From assembly GCF_023715645.1 (NCBI RefSeq), contig NZ_JAMBOP010000013.1, positions 54,603 to 118,602 on the forward strand: a DNA stretch of 64,000 nt, written 5' to 3'. Within the stretch, counting starts at the first letter, position 1, and each line of letters begins with the position of its first letter. The stretch comes from Bacillus cytotoxicus (lineage in GTDB: Bacteria; Bacillota; Bacilli; Bacillales; Bacillaceae_G). Made by a program: the position numbers and the translations under genes. A model generated the notes under the pieces. That model had not been told where the DNA came from, ran no database searches, and saw nothing but the letters and a program-made list of their open reading frames with translations. This document shows positions 1 to 8,563 of the stretch, piece after piece.

Positions 1-1549
1 TTTGCAATACAGAATGAATAAACTTGTTATAAACTTCATTTCTATCATTCGTAAATACAACTGCTTCTTTCACATTTGCAATATTTACTTTCTCCGCTAA
101 TGTCTCTTTATGAATTCGCACGCCTCCTAAATCACGCACAAAAATACGCTGAATTTCTCCTCCATTTGTAACAATAATAGAGTTTTGCATATGCCCTTCT
201 AATGCAATTCCATATCGCAAAACAAGCTGTAGTAAAGGAATCATAACTTTCTCTGTATAATGAGCAACATAATGAAATACCTCTTTTTTGCCAATCGTTT
301 CTGTTTCAAAATATGTGCGCATCATATCTACAATAACTGGTTCATCTTCTTTTAATGGATTACTTGCGGTTAAACTAGCTCCAACCCATAGTAATTCTCC
401 TTCTTGCTTATATACATGTGGGCTTTCTCGTAAAATAAATGCGAGATTCCGTCCTAAATCAACATCACCAATTTTCGTAAAAGTAGCCCCAACTCGTTCA
501 CGAACAACAACTACTGACTGTGCTAACTCTTTCTCATTTGCGTAAATCGTATCAAAGAGCGATGACAAAACTGGCCCATTTACAGTTATTTCTGGTGATA
601 CCGTTCTAACTGCACTCGTAGCTTGCGCTCGTACCGGAAGCTTTACGTGGTACGGCAATTCTAGTAAATTCATCGTTCGAAATGAAAGCGTCGCCCGGGA
701 CGAAAGTTGGTATGGAATTGGAATGATGCGCCCTTCCGCTAAATCCGTCTCATACTCTTTGGTTAGCACATGTTCATATTGCCATGGATGAACAAGAAAT
801 GGATAATAATCTTCCATTTGTTTTCGTTGATTTACTAGTGTTTCATATGCTGTTTCATATAGGTCTGGCAGAGCTGTGTATAATAACGTTTTTTCAAAAC
901 ACTCTCCTGTAACTGTTATTACATCTTGATGAACAAGTAAGACATGTAACGGAACAATTTGTTCAAATTCAGGTGCATAACGTTTTACTTCTTCTTTCGA
1001 TAAACCAAGTTTCGTTTTTGTTGAAGGGTGCAGTGGATGTCCTTCAATTACTAATGACTCTGTATATAAGAGTTCATCAAACGATGTACATCTTTTTAAC
1101 TCTTCAAAGAATTGATATAGATTATTTGGTTTGTATTTCGCATAAAACATCATGTTTGTTTCAAGCTGTTGTTTTACCCATTCCTGTTTTTGTTCCCATG
1201 CCTCATAAGCCAGTTCTAAGTTCTCAACGCTGTTCTGTAATTCATTTTGCAGAGCATCTGAAACATGAATCTGAAAGAATGGTGCTACCTCATCAAAAAA
1301 CATTTGCAAGGAATCAATCCATCTAATATGCCCTCTTACTTTAAAACGAACCGGGAAAGTAAATTCGTATCGTTCAAATGCCCCTTCTTGTTGCACTTCT
1401 AGTAATAATTCTGCTTCATTCATACGATCTATAATTTCAATACCATGCGCATGCTTTAGCACAGCACAATTTTCTAATAACTTTTTTTCACGAATTAATG
1501 CATTACAAAAACGATTTAAAATACGATATTCTGCTTGTACTCGATTCAT
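1..1549 (-). CDS. NIS siderophore synthetase, IucA/IucC family (SfaB-like), 3' end outside window
   Basis: This is an ATP-dependent synthetase that joins citrate to an amine or amino acid in NRPS-independent siderophore assembly. Translation of the minus strand from the ATG at 1549 gives at least 516 residues with no stop before the edge; the family usually has about 600. Visible family motifs are HPWQYEH, SSRATLSFRTMN, GIALEGHMQNS and RDLGGVRI. It begins 4 bases after the stop of the MFS gene at 1554, so the two are probably co-transcribed. With the divergent second synthetase, the arrangement MFS-synthetase / synthetase matches staphyloferrin A sfaA-sfaB / sfaD. The assignment to SfaB is by synteny and motif, not by alignment. 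Another citrate-type siderophore remains possible. Confidence 0.85.
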   Translation of the reverse strand, partial: MNRVQAEYRILNRFCNALIREKKLLENCAVLKHAHGIEIIDRMNEAELLLEVQQEGAFERYEFTFPVRFKVRGHIRWIDSLQMFFDEVAPFFQIHVSDALQNELQNSVENLELAYEAWEQKQEWVKQQLETNMMFYAKYKPNNLYQFFEELKRCTSFDELLYTESLVIEGHPLHPSTKTKLGLSKEEVKRYAPEFEQIVPLHVLLVHQDVITVTGECFEKTLLYTALPDLYETAYETLVNQRKQMEDYYPFLVHPWQYEHVLTKEYETDLAEGRIIPIPYQLSSRATLSFRTMNLLELPYHVKLPVRAQATSAVRTVSPEITVNGPVLSSLFDTIYANEKELAQSVVVVRERVGATFTKIGDVDLGRNLAFILRESPHVYKQEGELLWVGASLTASNPLKEDEPVIVDMMRTYFETETIGKKEVFHYVAHYTEKVMIPLLQLVLRYGIALEGHMQNSIIVTNGGEIQRIFVRDLGGVRIHKETLAEKVNIANVKEAVVFTNDRNEVYNKFIHSVLQ

Positions 1550-1553
1550 TTGT

Positions 1554-2747
1554 TTACTTTGAATGGACAACATTCTTCACCTTCCTATTTTCTTTCTTCA
1601 CTTTTATATATTGAAATGCAAATGGAATCATACATAAAATACCCATCATTACAAATGTTTCCGAAATACCTACATATTCAATTGCATAACTTACTACAAT
1701 TGAACCGAGCGGAATCATTCCTCGGTCCATTAATACAACACTTAGCATGAGACCTCGTTCTTCTTCACGAACATTATTTTGAAAATAGACACGGTTACTA
1801 GAACGTAACAACTGTCCAAAAAGTCCAATAGAGAATAGAAGTATAAAAAACACAAATGTATCACTAATAACTAGGAGCGATATACTAATAGAAAACAAAA
1901 GTAAACTCATGTAATAAATCTTAATTTCTGAAATATACTCTAGTATTCTAGGAAGAATAATCGTTGCTATAATGGCCCCAATTGCTGCCGCAGACATCGC
2001 AATGCCGAATATTTCCGCTTTTCCCGTAAATTGATGAGAAACAAGTACAGGCAATACAGATGTATACGAAAAGCCAAACGCCATTGTGATCATCGATGTT
2101 ATAAATATATTTCTTCCCATTTGATTATGGGAAAAATATTGAACAATCTGTTCCCAACTTGCTTTTTTCTTTTCCTTTCGGTTTTTCATCTCTCGATCTT
2201 TCATTGGTAATACGAGAATAAATGCAATAAATGAACAAATTGCCTGCATCATAAACGTCACCTCAATATGTCCTCCTGCAATCAAAAAACCAGCAACAGC
2301 TGGCCCTGTTGAGCGGCAAACATTCATCACAAATGAGTTCATAGATATCAATTTACTAATTTGCTGGTTCGTATCGATATCTGAGAGAAGCGTATTTCGA
2401 TTTGGTGTTTCTAATGCACTAATTACTCCTCTCACAAATGAGAAAAGAAGAAAAATAGAAAAAGAAGGAGTAATAAACACAACATACATGGCAAGTAGAG
2501 TTGTAACTACTAGCCCCCAGAATGAATAGGTCTTCATCAACTTAATACGTGGATACAAATCACAAAGCTTCCCTGCATATACACTAAACAACGCAATAGG
2601 AATCAGCCGTACAAAGTTGATCCATCCTAAATACGTGGCACTATGATACAGGTCATAGACGTACCAATTGATTGCAGTCATTCCAAGCCAATTCCCTATA
2701 AATAAGAAAAATGAACTACTAAAAAATAGTTTGCGAATAAAAACCAC
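1554..2747 (-). CDS. MFS transporter, probable siderophore exporter (SfaA-like)
   Basis: A 397-residue, 12-helix major facilitator protein with typical loops (YAGKLCDLYPRIK after the second helix, RGVISALETPNRN near residue 110). It lies between two NIS synthetases and is the first gene of the leftward unit, so export of the citrate siderophore is the likely job, as for SfaA in staphylococci. The start is unclear. The listed GTG (2747) has no well-spaced ribosome binding site, while a GGGGTGG sequence sits 5 bases before an ATT codon four codons later, mirroring the GGTGG-to-ATG spacing of the divergent synthetase. Initiation at that ATT is possible. The upstream Fur box implies iron repression. 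Confidence 0.8.
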   Translation of the reverse strand: MVFIRKLFFSSSFFLFIGNWLGMTAINWYVYDLYHSATYLGWINFVRLIPIALFSVYAGKLCDLYPRIKLMKTYSFWGLVVTTLLAMYVVFITPSFSIFLLFSFVRGVISALETPNRNTLLSDIDTNQQISKLISMNSFVMNVCRSTGPAVAGFLIAGGHIEVTFMMQAICSFIAFILVLPMKDREMKNRKEKKKASWEQIVQYFSHNQMGRNIFITSMITMAFGFSYTSVLPVLVSHQFTGKAEIFGIAMSAAAIGAIIATIILPRILEYISEIKIYYMSLLLFSISISLLVISDTFVFFILLFSIGLFGQLLRSSNRVYFQNNVREEERGLMLSVVLMDRGMIPLGSIVVSYAIEYVGISETFVMMGILCMIPFAFQYIKVKKENRKVKNVVHSK

Positions 2748-2790
2748 CCCGAAATTTTTTGTTGCATTTTTACATGCACTCTTTATAATT

Positions 2791-2809
2791 GAAATTGATT
2801 ATCATTATC
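2791..2809. promoter_or_regulatory. Fur box between divergent siderophore genes
   Basis: The sequence GAAATTGATTATCATTATC matches the classical 19-bp Fur consensus GATAATGATAATCATTATC at 16 of 19 positions. It lies in the 129-bp space between the leftward MFS-synthetase unit and the rightward synthetase, where one operator could repress both promoters under iron-replete conditions. The match is seen directly; binding is inferred. Confidence 0.85.
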
Positions 2810-2876
2810 CCTGTAAAATAATATAAATTATTCTTTTTTATCTGTAAAGACAGAAAACTTGAGAAAGGTGGTTTCT

Positions 2877-4850
2877 ATGCAACTCAATAAAATTCAAACA
2901 TTAGAATTAGAGGAACAAAACTTGCTTTCTTTTTTACACCAACATCACGCACCACTACATGAAACCTATCAACAAATGATTCAAAAAGGACGAGCTGGTA
3001 TACTTGAACGATTACTCTCTTCCTTCATTCGTGAAAATATATGTAACATGACAAAGACTGGAATTTTGCTTCGTAAACATAAAGGAATGTTTGCTTCATT
3101 TTCAGAAAAGTGTTGCCCAAATTATTTACTAGATTATATAAATACTCATCAATTTGATGAGTTTTCAATGATACAAGGGCTATATTTCAAAAAGCAAAAC
3201 GCATACTTACTTATACCAATTCGGCACATATATGCTTTTGAACGACCAGTTATCAGCGGACCGTATCTTCTTGTATCACCTTCTACTGAAAAAGAAATTA
3301 CGCATCCGAATGAGGCATTAGCACTGCTAATACAGGAAGATTGGCAAGGACCTTCTTCCTATTTTCAGATGTTTGAAGACGATGTTACAAACAGTGCTGC
3401 TAATTTGGCCCTTGCTTATACATTTCATGAACAAACCGAAAATACGAAGGCGCTACAAGCTGCTTCTCAGGCCCGCGATTCCTATGCCTTTTTCGAACAG
3501 CTCGTTATAGAAGGACACCCTTGTCACCCTGGTGCCAAAATGAGGAAGGGCTTAAGCCCAGAAGAAACATTAGCTTATTCAGCAGAGTTTAAGAATACGA
3601 TTCCACTCCGCTTCGTAGCAGTACACCAAAATTACGCAAGCTCAGCTTTTATGGCAGACCAAAATTGGAATGAAATAATATTTTCTTTTGAGCCTACACT
3701 ACAAGTAGAAGCTGAACTAAAAATTGGTGATAAGCTAGACGACTATATTCTATTACCAATCCATCCATGGCAAGCTACTCATACGTTACGTGAAATTTAC
3801 AGTACTGAACTTGAGAAACAAGCTATTATTTTATTGGACTATAAAGCAAAATATTTAGCGGGGATGTCATTTCGCACAATCTTTCCCGCCCAATACGATA
3901 CGATTAGACCACATTATAAACTAACAACAAATATTCATTTAACTGGGGAAGTACGAACATTATCAGAACAAACGATTCATAACGGACCAATTATGAGCAA
4001 CATTTTAAAACAAATTGTTACGCAAGATACAATGATTGACGATACTCGTTTTGTTCCTATTTTGGAGCGGGCTGGTGCTCATTTTCTTCATCCAAATGAC
4101 GTAGACGATGAATTCCAAACATTACGAAGTGAAAATCTTGCTTGCGTCATACGTGATAATATCCATGCTTATGTGAATCAAGATGAATGGGCAATTGTCG
4201 GATCTGCCCTTGTCGCTTCCGTGCACGGTACAAATAAACCAGTCATAGTAGAACTAATAGAACTATATAAAGAGAACCATAACCTACCATTACACGATGC
4301 AATTGTTATGTTTATTGAGAAATATGTAACAAATGCCCTTACCGGTTTTATTCCGCTCATGGTGAAATACGGCATTGGCTTAGAAGGTCACCTGCAAAAC
4401 ACAGTTCCTGTCTTTAAAAAAGATGGTACACCGGATCGATTACTCGTGCGTGATTGGGAAGGTATTCGTGTTCATCGTAACCGTTTACAAAAGGCAGAGT
4501 TTGATATAAACATGTTTCATCATAAATCAAGAATTTTAGTAGACGATGAAAAAAGTATGCGTAATAAAGTATTTTACTCTGTGATGCAAAATCACTTTGG
4601 CGAATTATTTTTGCATATCAGTCAATTTTATGAATTCGATGAACAACTGCTATGGAATATAGTAAAACGAGTCTTACATAATATATTTGTAGATTTACAA
4701 GAGGATCCTAACTACAAAGAATGTGCAATATCTGACTATGCTGTCTTTTTTGCAGATAAAGTAGATTATAAAGCTTTAACCCTTATGCGGATGATGGGAG
4801 AAGCTCATGCTTATTTTTATGTAAGAGTTAAAAATCCATTATGTGATTGA
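2877..4850 (+). CDS. NIS siderophore synthetase, IucA/IucC family (SfaD-like)
   Basis: A second citrate-activating NIS synthetase, 657 residues from the ATG at 2877, which has an AGAAAGGTGG site five bases upstream; a TTG six codons earlier is less likely. Motifs include GHPCHPGAKMRKGLS near residue 215, HPWQATHTLRE, FRTIFPAQ, KLTTNIHLTGEVRTLS, GIGLEGHLQNT and RDWEGIRVHRNR. It is divergent from the exporter and first synthetase, as sfaD is from sfaABC, and its length is close to that of staphylococcal SfaD. By that analogy it would attach the first citrate to ornithine. The product in this organism is inferred, not shown. A Fur box lies upstream. Confidence 0.85.
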   Translation: MQLNKIQTLELEEQNLLSFLHQHHAPLHETYQQMIQKGRAGILERLLSSFIRENICNMTKTGILLRKHKGMFASFSEKCCPNYLLDYINTHQFDEFSMIQGLYFKKQNAYLLIPIRHIYAFERPVISGPYLLVSPSTEKEITHPNEALALLIQEDWQGPSSYFQMFEDDVTNSAANLALAYTFHEQTENTKALQAASQARDSYAFFEQLVIEGHPCHPGAKMRKGLSPEETLAYSAEFKNTIPLRFVAVHQNYASSAFMADQNWNEIIFSFEPTLQVEAELKIGDKLDDYILLPIHPWQATHTLREIYSTELEKQAIILLDYKAKYLAGMSFRTIFPAQYDTIRPHYKLTTNIHLTGEVRTLSEQTIHNGPIMSNILKQIVTQDTMIDDTRFVPILERAGAHFLHPNDVDDEFQTLRSENLACVIRDNIHAYVNQDEWAIVGSALVASVHGTNKPVIVELIELYKENHNLPLHDAIVMFIEKYVTNALTGFIPLMVKYGIGLEGHLQNTVPVFKKDGTPDRLLVRDWEGIRVHRNRLQKAEFDINMFHHKSRILVDDEKSMRNKVFYSVMQNHFGELFLHISQFYEFDEQLLWNIVKRVLHNIFVDLQEDPNYKECAISDYAVFFADKVDYKALTLMRMMGEAHAYFYVRVKNPLCD

Positions 4851-4869
4851 AATATATACAAGTTTAAAA

Positions 4870-5010
4870 CTGACATAAAAAACCTTTCTTTTTAAGGGGA
4901 CGAGAGAATCTGGCCGTGCATAGAGACGGTCAGGGCCCTTTCCTACCACATGCGAGGTTTAAAACAAAAGGAGGATGAGAGTGCAGGTCATGTTGTATTC
5001 TGCATAGCAG
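4870..5010 (+). repeat. bcr-like repeat, copy 1
   Basis: Shares the core seen about 25 times in the window: GACATAAAAA, then a CTGGCC...GGTCAGGG stem, CCACATGC, TTTAAAACAAA and a GTGCAGGTCATG tail. It follows the SfaD-like gene with no ORF of its own. Confidence 0.8.
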
Positions 5011-5039
5011 GGTTTCATATGAATAAACGAACCAAAAGA

Positions 5040-5079
5040 AAGAGCGTGTTTTGAAAAAATTTAATCAAAACACGCTCTT
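5040..5079. terminator. Stem-loop, probable terminator
   Basis: Perfect 14-bp stem AAGAGCGTGTTTTG / CAAAACACGCTCTT with a 12-base loop. A T-rich stretch follows on the minus strand, while the plus-strand tail is poorer. It lies between the SfaD-like gene and the convergent acetyltransferase gene. Confidence 0.55.
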
Positions 5080-5116
5080 AAACTATTTTAATGTATCACT
5101 CTTTTATAAAAAGTTT

Positions 5117-5346
5117 GTAACTACTCAGTCACTCTATGGAAAAAAGGCATAAAAACCACTTTCTTTTTAGGTTAGCGAGAGCATCTGGCCGCGTGTTAGA
5201 GCGGTCAGGGCCTTTTCCTGCCACGCGCAATGTTTTAAAACAAAGAAAGGTAGCGAGGTGTATTGCCATTTGTATCTTCATGACAGCAATCTAGATGCTG
5301 AAACATGAAAATAACTTTCCAATGAAATGTATGACTGAGTAGTTAC
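5117..5346 (+). mobile_element. MITE with GTAACTACTCAGTCA inverted repeats, copy A
   Basis: A 230-bp element with 15-bp terminal inverted repeats (GTAACTACTCAGTCA and its complement), flanked by a perfect 8-bp duplication AAAAGTTT (5109-5116 and 5347-5354). The inside carries a bcr-like core (about 5146-5260) plus a private segment CTTCATGACAGCAATCTAGA. It has no coding capacity, so it would need a transposase in trans. A GTAA tip and 8-bp duplications are traits of the IS66 family; that link is inference. Confidence 0.85.
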
Positions 5347-5501
5347 AAAAGTTTAATCATTTTTTGTGTTTTTGTTCAACTGAGACATCCGTTAATTGAA
5401 CAAGTTTTTGCGGTTCTATTGATCAACACTGTACTGATGCCTTAACTAATAGCCATTACTATAAAATGATGACTCTTAGTTATTTTTTCTGGGAACTTAT
5501 T

Positions 5502-6005
5502 TCAGACAAATCTCCAAAAGTATAATTCATCTGTTTCTTTATACATTTCCGCACCTGATTTTTGTAATACCCTGTACGATGGAATATTATCTTTATCAGT
5601 ATCAGCAATAACGTACATAACACCGTTCTGATTTAACAACCAGTTTTTCATAGTATGAATTGTTTCCGTCATATAGCCGTTTCCTTGATATTCAGGAAAA
5701 GTATAATAACCAATTACTACTTCACCAGTTTCATTTGGAAGACCTTTTAACATGATTCCTCCAACACTACAATTTTTATCTTTCGACACAATTAACCAAT
5801 TGGTATACCATATATAATTCCCTTCATCAATTAACAGCTTTGAAAGCCTTGTTTCCATAGCTTGTTTAAGCTCTAGGCTAAGAAATCTATTTGATTCACT
5901 TAAAGATAACCTTAGCTCCAGTTTCTTTGGATTATCAATTAGTAATTTCAGGTTTGCTGCACTGAGAGGAATTAGTCTTAATCTTTCAGTATTTAATTCA
6001 ATCAT
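5502..6005 (-). CDS. GNAT family N-acetyltransferase, RimJ/RimL-like
   Basis: 167 residues with the GNAT layout: an N-terminal TERLRLIPLS strand, a central GEVVIGYYTFPEYQGNGYMTE segment containing the acetyl-CoA loop (QGNGY, around residues 105-117) and a C-terminal ADTDKDNIPSYRVLQKSGA helix typical of RimJ/RimL members. It transfers an acetyl group from acetyl-CoA to an amine; the substrate cannot be told. It stands alone between a MITE and a terminator. The start follows a short AGGAGTGC sequence. Confidence 0.85.
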   Translation of the reverse strand: MIELNTERLRLIPLSAANLKLLIDNPKKLELRLSLSESNRFLSLELKQAMETRLSKLLIDEGNYIWYTNWLIVSKDKNCSVGGIMLKGLPNETGEVVIGYYTFPEYQGNGYMTETIHTMKNWLLNQNGVMYVIADTDKDNIPSYRVLQKSGAEMYKETDELYFWRFV

Positions 6006-6348
6006 TATTGCACTCCTATCATAATTTGTACGCCGTTTTTAATAGGCAAAAACCAAATTTTAAAATAGGCATATGTTATTGGCAGCTACCTCCACTAAAT
6101 GTATTCCAAAATAAAGGAAGCATTACACTTTACTATCCATTATTACAGGTTACTTCAGTTTATCATCCCAGGAATATCCTGTAAATTCTTTCGAGTAACC
6201 TACATCTCTAGTTCAATAAGAAAAACCGAAATTACATATAGATTTCGGTTTTTCATTTTTATAAACAATTAAACTAAAAAAGCGGTCGAACTTTGTTTTA
6301 CATCTTGCATGTGATAGAAATAGGCCTTGACTGCTTCTATGCACAGCT
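6006..6348. other. Intergenic region with terminator and decayed repeat
   Basis: No gene is seen. It holds the intrinsic terminator at 6221-6253 and a strongly decayed minus-strand bcr-like copy at about 6290-6345, still readable as TTTGTTTTACATCTTGCATGTG and GGCCTTGACTGCTTCTATGCA. Confidence 0.5.
6221..6253. terminator. Bidirectional intrinsic terminator
   Basis: Stem AAAAACCGAAAT / ATTTCGGTTTTT with a 9-base loop and T runs on both strands. It probably ends the FbpA-like transcript on the minus strand. Confidence 0.75.
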
Positions 6349-6534
6349 TTATATAGTATATACAGAGGCTTTCACACCTTCATATTTTAAAAGATCCTCA
6401 TACTCTTTTTCTAATTCATCTAAAGTTAATTCATACAACTGTTTATTTAATACTTTATATATCCCTACATCAATTAACTTCTCAATTAATTGTTTCTTCC
6501 TCTTCTCTACAGCATAACGAAGTCTATAACTCAT
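6349..6534 (-). CDS. Fur-regulated basic protein A-like (FbpA family)
   Basis: The ATG at 6534, preceded by AAAGGAG with about 12 bases of spacing, gives a 61-residue basic protein. The core RKKQLIEKLIDVGIYK followed by QLYELTLDELEKEYEDL resembles the FbpA family; in B. subtilis FbpA is a small Fur-controlled protein proposed to work with the FsrA RNA in iron sparing. An upstream in-frame extension of 30 residues looks non-coding. A weak Fur-like match (TTAATGATA near 6650) lies upstream but is not convincing. Its C-terminal codons run into a decayed repeat at 6290-6350, so the tail may have been altered. Confidence 0.75.
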   Translation of the reverse strand: MSYRLRYAVEKRKKQLIEKLIDVGIYKVLNKQLYELTLDELEKEYEDLLKYEGVKASVYTI

Positions 6535-6676
6535 TCTTTTTCCAAACTCCTTTCGACACTTTACTGCACGAACATTTTGTGGCCACATTATATATATGTA
6601 TGATGGTACATAAAAAATATTCATATTTTTTTCAAGTATGAGGTATCATTAACAATACGAGCTTTTATTGCAAAAA

Positions 6677-6710
6677 AAAACGCAGAAGAATGTATTCTCT
6701 TCTGCGTTTT
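6677..6710. terminator. Intrinsic terminator
   Basis: Stem AAAACGCAGAAGA / TCTTCTGCGTTTT with an 8-base loop. Positioned to end the minus-strand PP2C-like gene. Confidence 0.8.
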
Positions 6711-6735
6711 ATAAATGACATATTCTTTATCATAT

Positions 6736-7497
6736 TTACTTTAACTCATTCTCATTTGAACAATTTACATACACAGTCCAACCTATCATTGCGGCACTAT
6801 TTTGTTCTTTACAATCATTCATCTTTTCTAGCAGTGATTCAACATGAAGCAATGATTGGTGTAAGGAATACTCATCTTTAACTTCGCCACATGCAGTGAT
6901 TCCATCTGTTGCTACAACAATATGATTGGTTCCCTCCTGTAATTCACGAACACCTGATGTAAAGCAAGGCGTTGCTGCTGCAAAAACATTCGGTCTACCA
7001 ATTCGCTCATAAAACTGTTGTTCATTTAAACGGCCCTGTTTGCATTGCTCTGACTCTGGTTGAAATAAATAAATGAAGCACTCTCCTACTGACAACCAAT
7101 ATACAAACTGGTCTTTTCGAAAACAAATGAGACAATCTGTTTGTCCTGGCATTTTCTCACTTTCTTCAATAAATGTTTCATCTGTAAATAACGATAATAA
7201 ATACATATGCGTATGATGAAAAACTAAATGATTTGGATAGGAAAACAGTTGTAATAATTTCTCTTTTCTTTCACAAATTAAGTCTATAATAAACTTTGCT
7301 CTTTCAGTTGTATGCTCGGCTTCAAAAATCATCACAAATTCCCATGAACCGTGTGGATCACACCAAGCAAGAACAGCATCTTCATTTGTATTCCCGCTAT
7401 ATAATCCGATAGAAAGAGGACCTAGCTCTTCAACATGAATTTCATTTAAATACGCTTTATCATTACCAATCCATTTAAAGGTATGTACAGCCTTCAT
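6736..7497 (-). CDS. PP2C-family (PPM) phosphatase-like protein
   Basis: 253 residues from the ATG at 7497, chosen because a GAGGGATGGGG site lies just upstream; an ATG six codons earlier has none. The fold markers are GLYSGNTNEDAVLAWCD near the N terminus (the metal-binding RxGxxxEDA region) and IVVATDGITACGE near the C terminus (the DG motif). This suggests a Mn-dependent serine/threonine phosphatase. The second metal-binding motif is poor (SWEFVMIFEAEH instead of FDGHGG), so activity is uncertain. It is cytoplasmic, has no membrane segment and stands alone. Confidence 0.6.
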   Translation of the reverse strand: MKAVHTFKWIGNDKAYLNEIHVEELGPLSIGLYSGNTNEDAVLAWCDPHGSWEFVMIFEAEHTTERAKFIIDLICERKEKLLQLFSYPNHLVFHHTHMYLLSLFTDETFIEESEKMPGQTDCLICFRKDQFVYWLSVGECFIYLFQPESEQCKQGRLNEQQFYERIGRPNVFAAATPCFTSGVRELQEGTNHIVVATDGITACGEVKDEYSLHQSLLHVESLLEKMNDCKEQNSAAMIGWTVYVNCSNENELK

Positions 7498-7628
7498 CCC
7501 CATCCCTCGTTTCATTATGATTATAAGATAAGCTTATAGTATCTACTAAAAAAAAGATACTTTTTCAAAGAAAAGTTTTACATATCAAACTATATATACA
7601 TTCAATTTGATTTACTAACATACAAATC

Positions 7629-7765
7629 TCTGCTATAGAGGATACAACATGCTCGCTACCTTTGTTTTGAACCTCGCATGTGGCAGGAAAAGGCTCTGAC
7701 CGCTCCTATGCACGGCCAGTCGCTCACGCCCTCTCCTAAAAAGAAAAGCGGTTTTATGTTTGTTT
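7629..7765 (-). repeat. bcr-like repeat, copy 2
   Basis: Minus-orientation copy with TTTGTTTTGAACCTCGCATGTGGCAGG-type sequence, CTGACCGCTCC and GCGGTTTTATG. It lies just upstream of the MarR-type gene, so it may form part of that gene's leader. Confidence 0.75.
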
Positions 7766-7830
7766 TTCAATTTTTATATCTTTACAAACGATTACATCGT
7801 ATTATACGATATAAAAAAAGAGGTGTAATT

Positions 7831-8238
7831 ATGCTAATCAATAAACATTGGGAAACAATTTATTTTTATCTACGTTATGAATATGAAGAAAATTTAACTC
7901 ACCAAGCCATTCGCATTTTACAAATGATATCTCGTCAAGAGGCACAAACCATTAGTGCAATTGCAGCAAAACTGCAACTCTCACATAACACTGCTTCTGA
8001 ACATATTAAACGATTAATTCAAAAAGAGCTTGTATTAAAAGAACGTAGTCAGCAAGATGAACGAGTTGTAATGGTAAAACTAACAGAAAAAGGACAGCAA
8101 GCATTAGCTACACACACACTGCTCGATGAGACAAAACTAAAAAAAATAGAAGAAAAATTATCTGCAGAAGAAAAAAAGCTAATTCAATCTGCATTTGAAT
8201 TATTAGCAAAGGAGGCATACGATGTCTTTTCTCATTAA
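7831..8238 (+). CDS. MarR-family transcriptional regulator
   Basis: 135 residues from the ATG at 7831, which follows AAAGAGGTG; the longer frame upstream runs through a repeat. The winged-helix core SRQEAQTISAIAAKLQLSHNTASEHIKRLIQKELV and the wing KERSQQDERVVMVKLTEKGQQAL are typical of MarR. Such dimeric repressors often respond to small molecules and control a neighbouring transporter or enzyme. Here the gene overlaps the DUF3147 membrane gene by 17 bases and is followed by a hydrolase, so the three are probably one operon. Confidence 0.85.
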   Translation: MLINKHWETIYFYLRYEYEENLTHQAIRILQMISRQEAQTISAIAAKLQLSHNTASEHIKRLIQKELVLKERSQQDERVVMVKLTEKGQQALATHTLLDETKLKKIEEKLSAEEKKLIQSAFELLAKEAYDVFSH

Positions 8239-8551
8239 AGTGATCGTCTCTGCCCTTATTATTGGGGGCGTTACAGAGATTGCCAAGCACTATAGTACAC
8301 TTGGCGGCCTCATTGCCGCACTTCCGTTAATTAGCTTACTTAGTTTATTTTGGATTTCTGTTGAAGGAGGTTCTAGGGAAAAATTAAGTGATTTTGCACT
8401 TGGCGTATTATATGGATTTCCTGCATCAGCCTTGCTATTATTCATTGTATATTTAGGGCTTCGTAACTCATTTTCACTTAGCACTTCTATTTTATTCGGT
8501 ATAGGAGTATGGGGAATAGTATTAGCGTGTCAGAGATTTTTTCAAACTTAA
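8222..8551 (+). CDS. DUF3147-family small membrane protein
   Basis: 109 residues, nearly all in four hydrophobic segments (about 3-22, 29-47, 58-79 and 86-106), with the family-like pattern ALIIGGVTEIAKHYSTLGGLIAALPL. The ATG at 8222 has an AAAGGAGG site and overlaps the MarR gene, implying translational coupling. The function of the family is unknown. The context suggests that the MarR protein controls it. Confidence 0.75.
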   Translation: MSFLIKVIVSALIIGGVTEIAKHYSTLGGLIAALPLISLLSLFWISVEGGSREKLSDFALGVLYGFPASALLLFIVYLGLRNSFSLSTSILFGIGVWGIVLACQRFFQT

Positions 8552-8563
8552 GGAGGTGTTTTT

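Noticed and set aside
6293-6517. Plus-strand ORF opposite the FbpA-like gene
   Set aside because: It is a shadow of the FbpA-like gene and a decayed repeat, with no ribosome site.
6640-6670. Fur box before the FbpA-like gene
   Set aside because: Only about 11 of 19 positions match; not better than chance in AT-rich DNA.
7678-7830. Long N-terminal extension of the MarR-type protein
   Set aside because: The extension reads through a bcr-like repeat (WQEKALTAPMHGQ pattern), and a clear ribosome site precedes the ATG at 7831.
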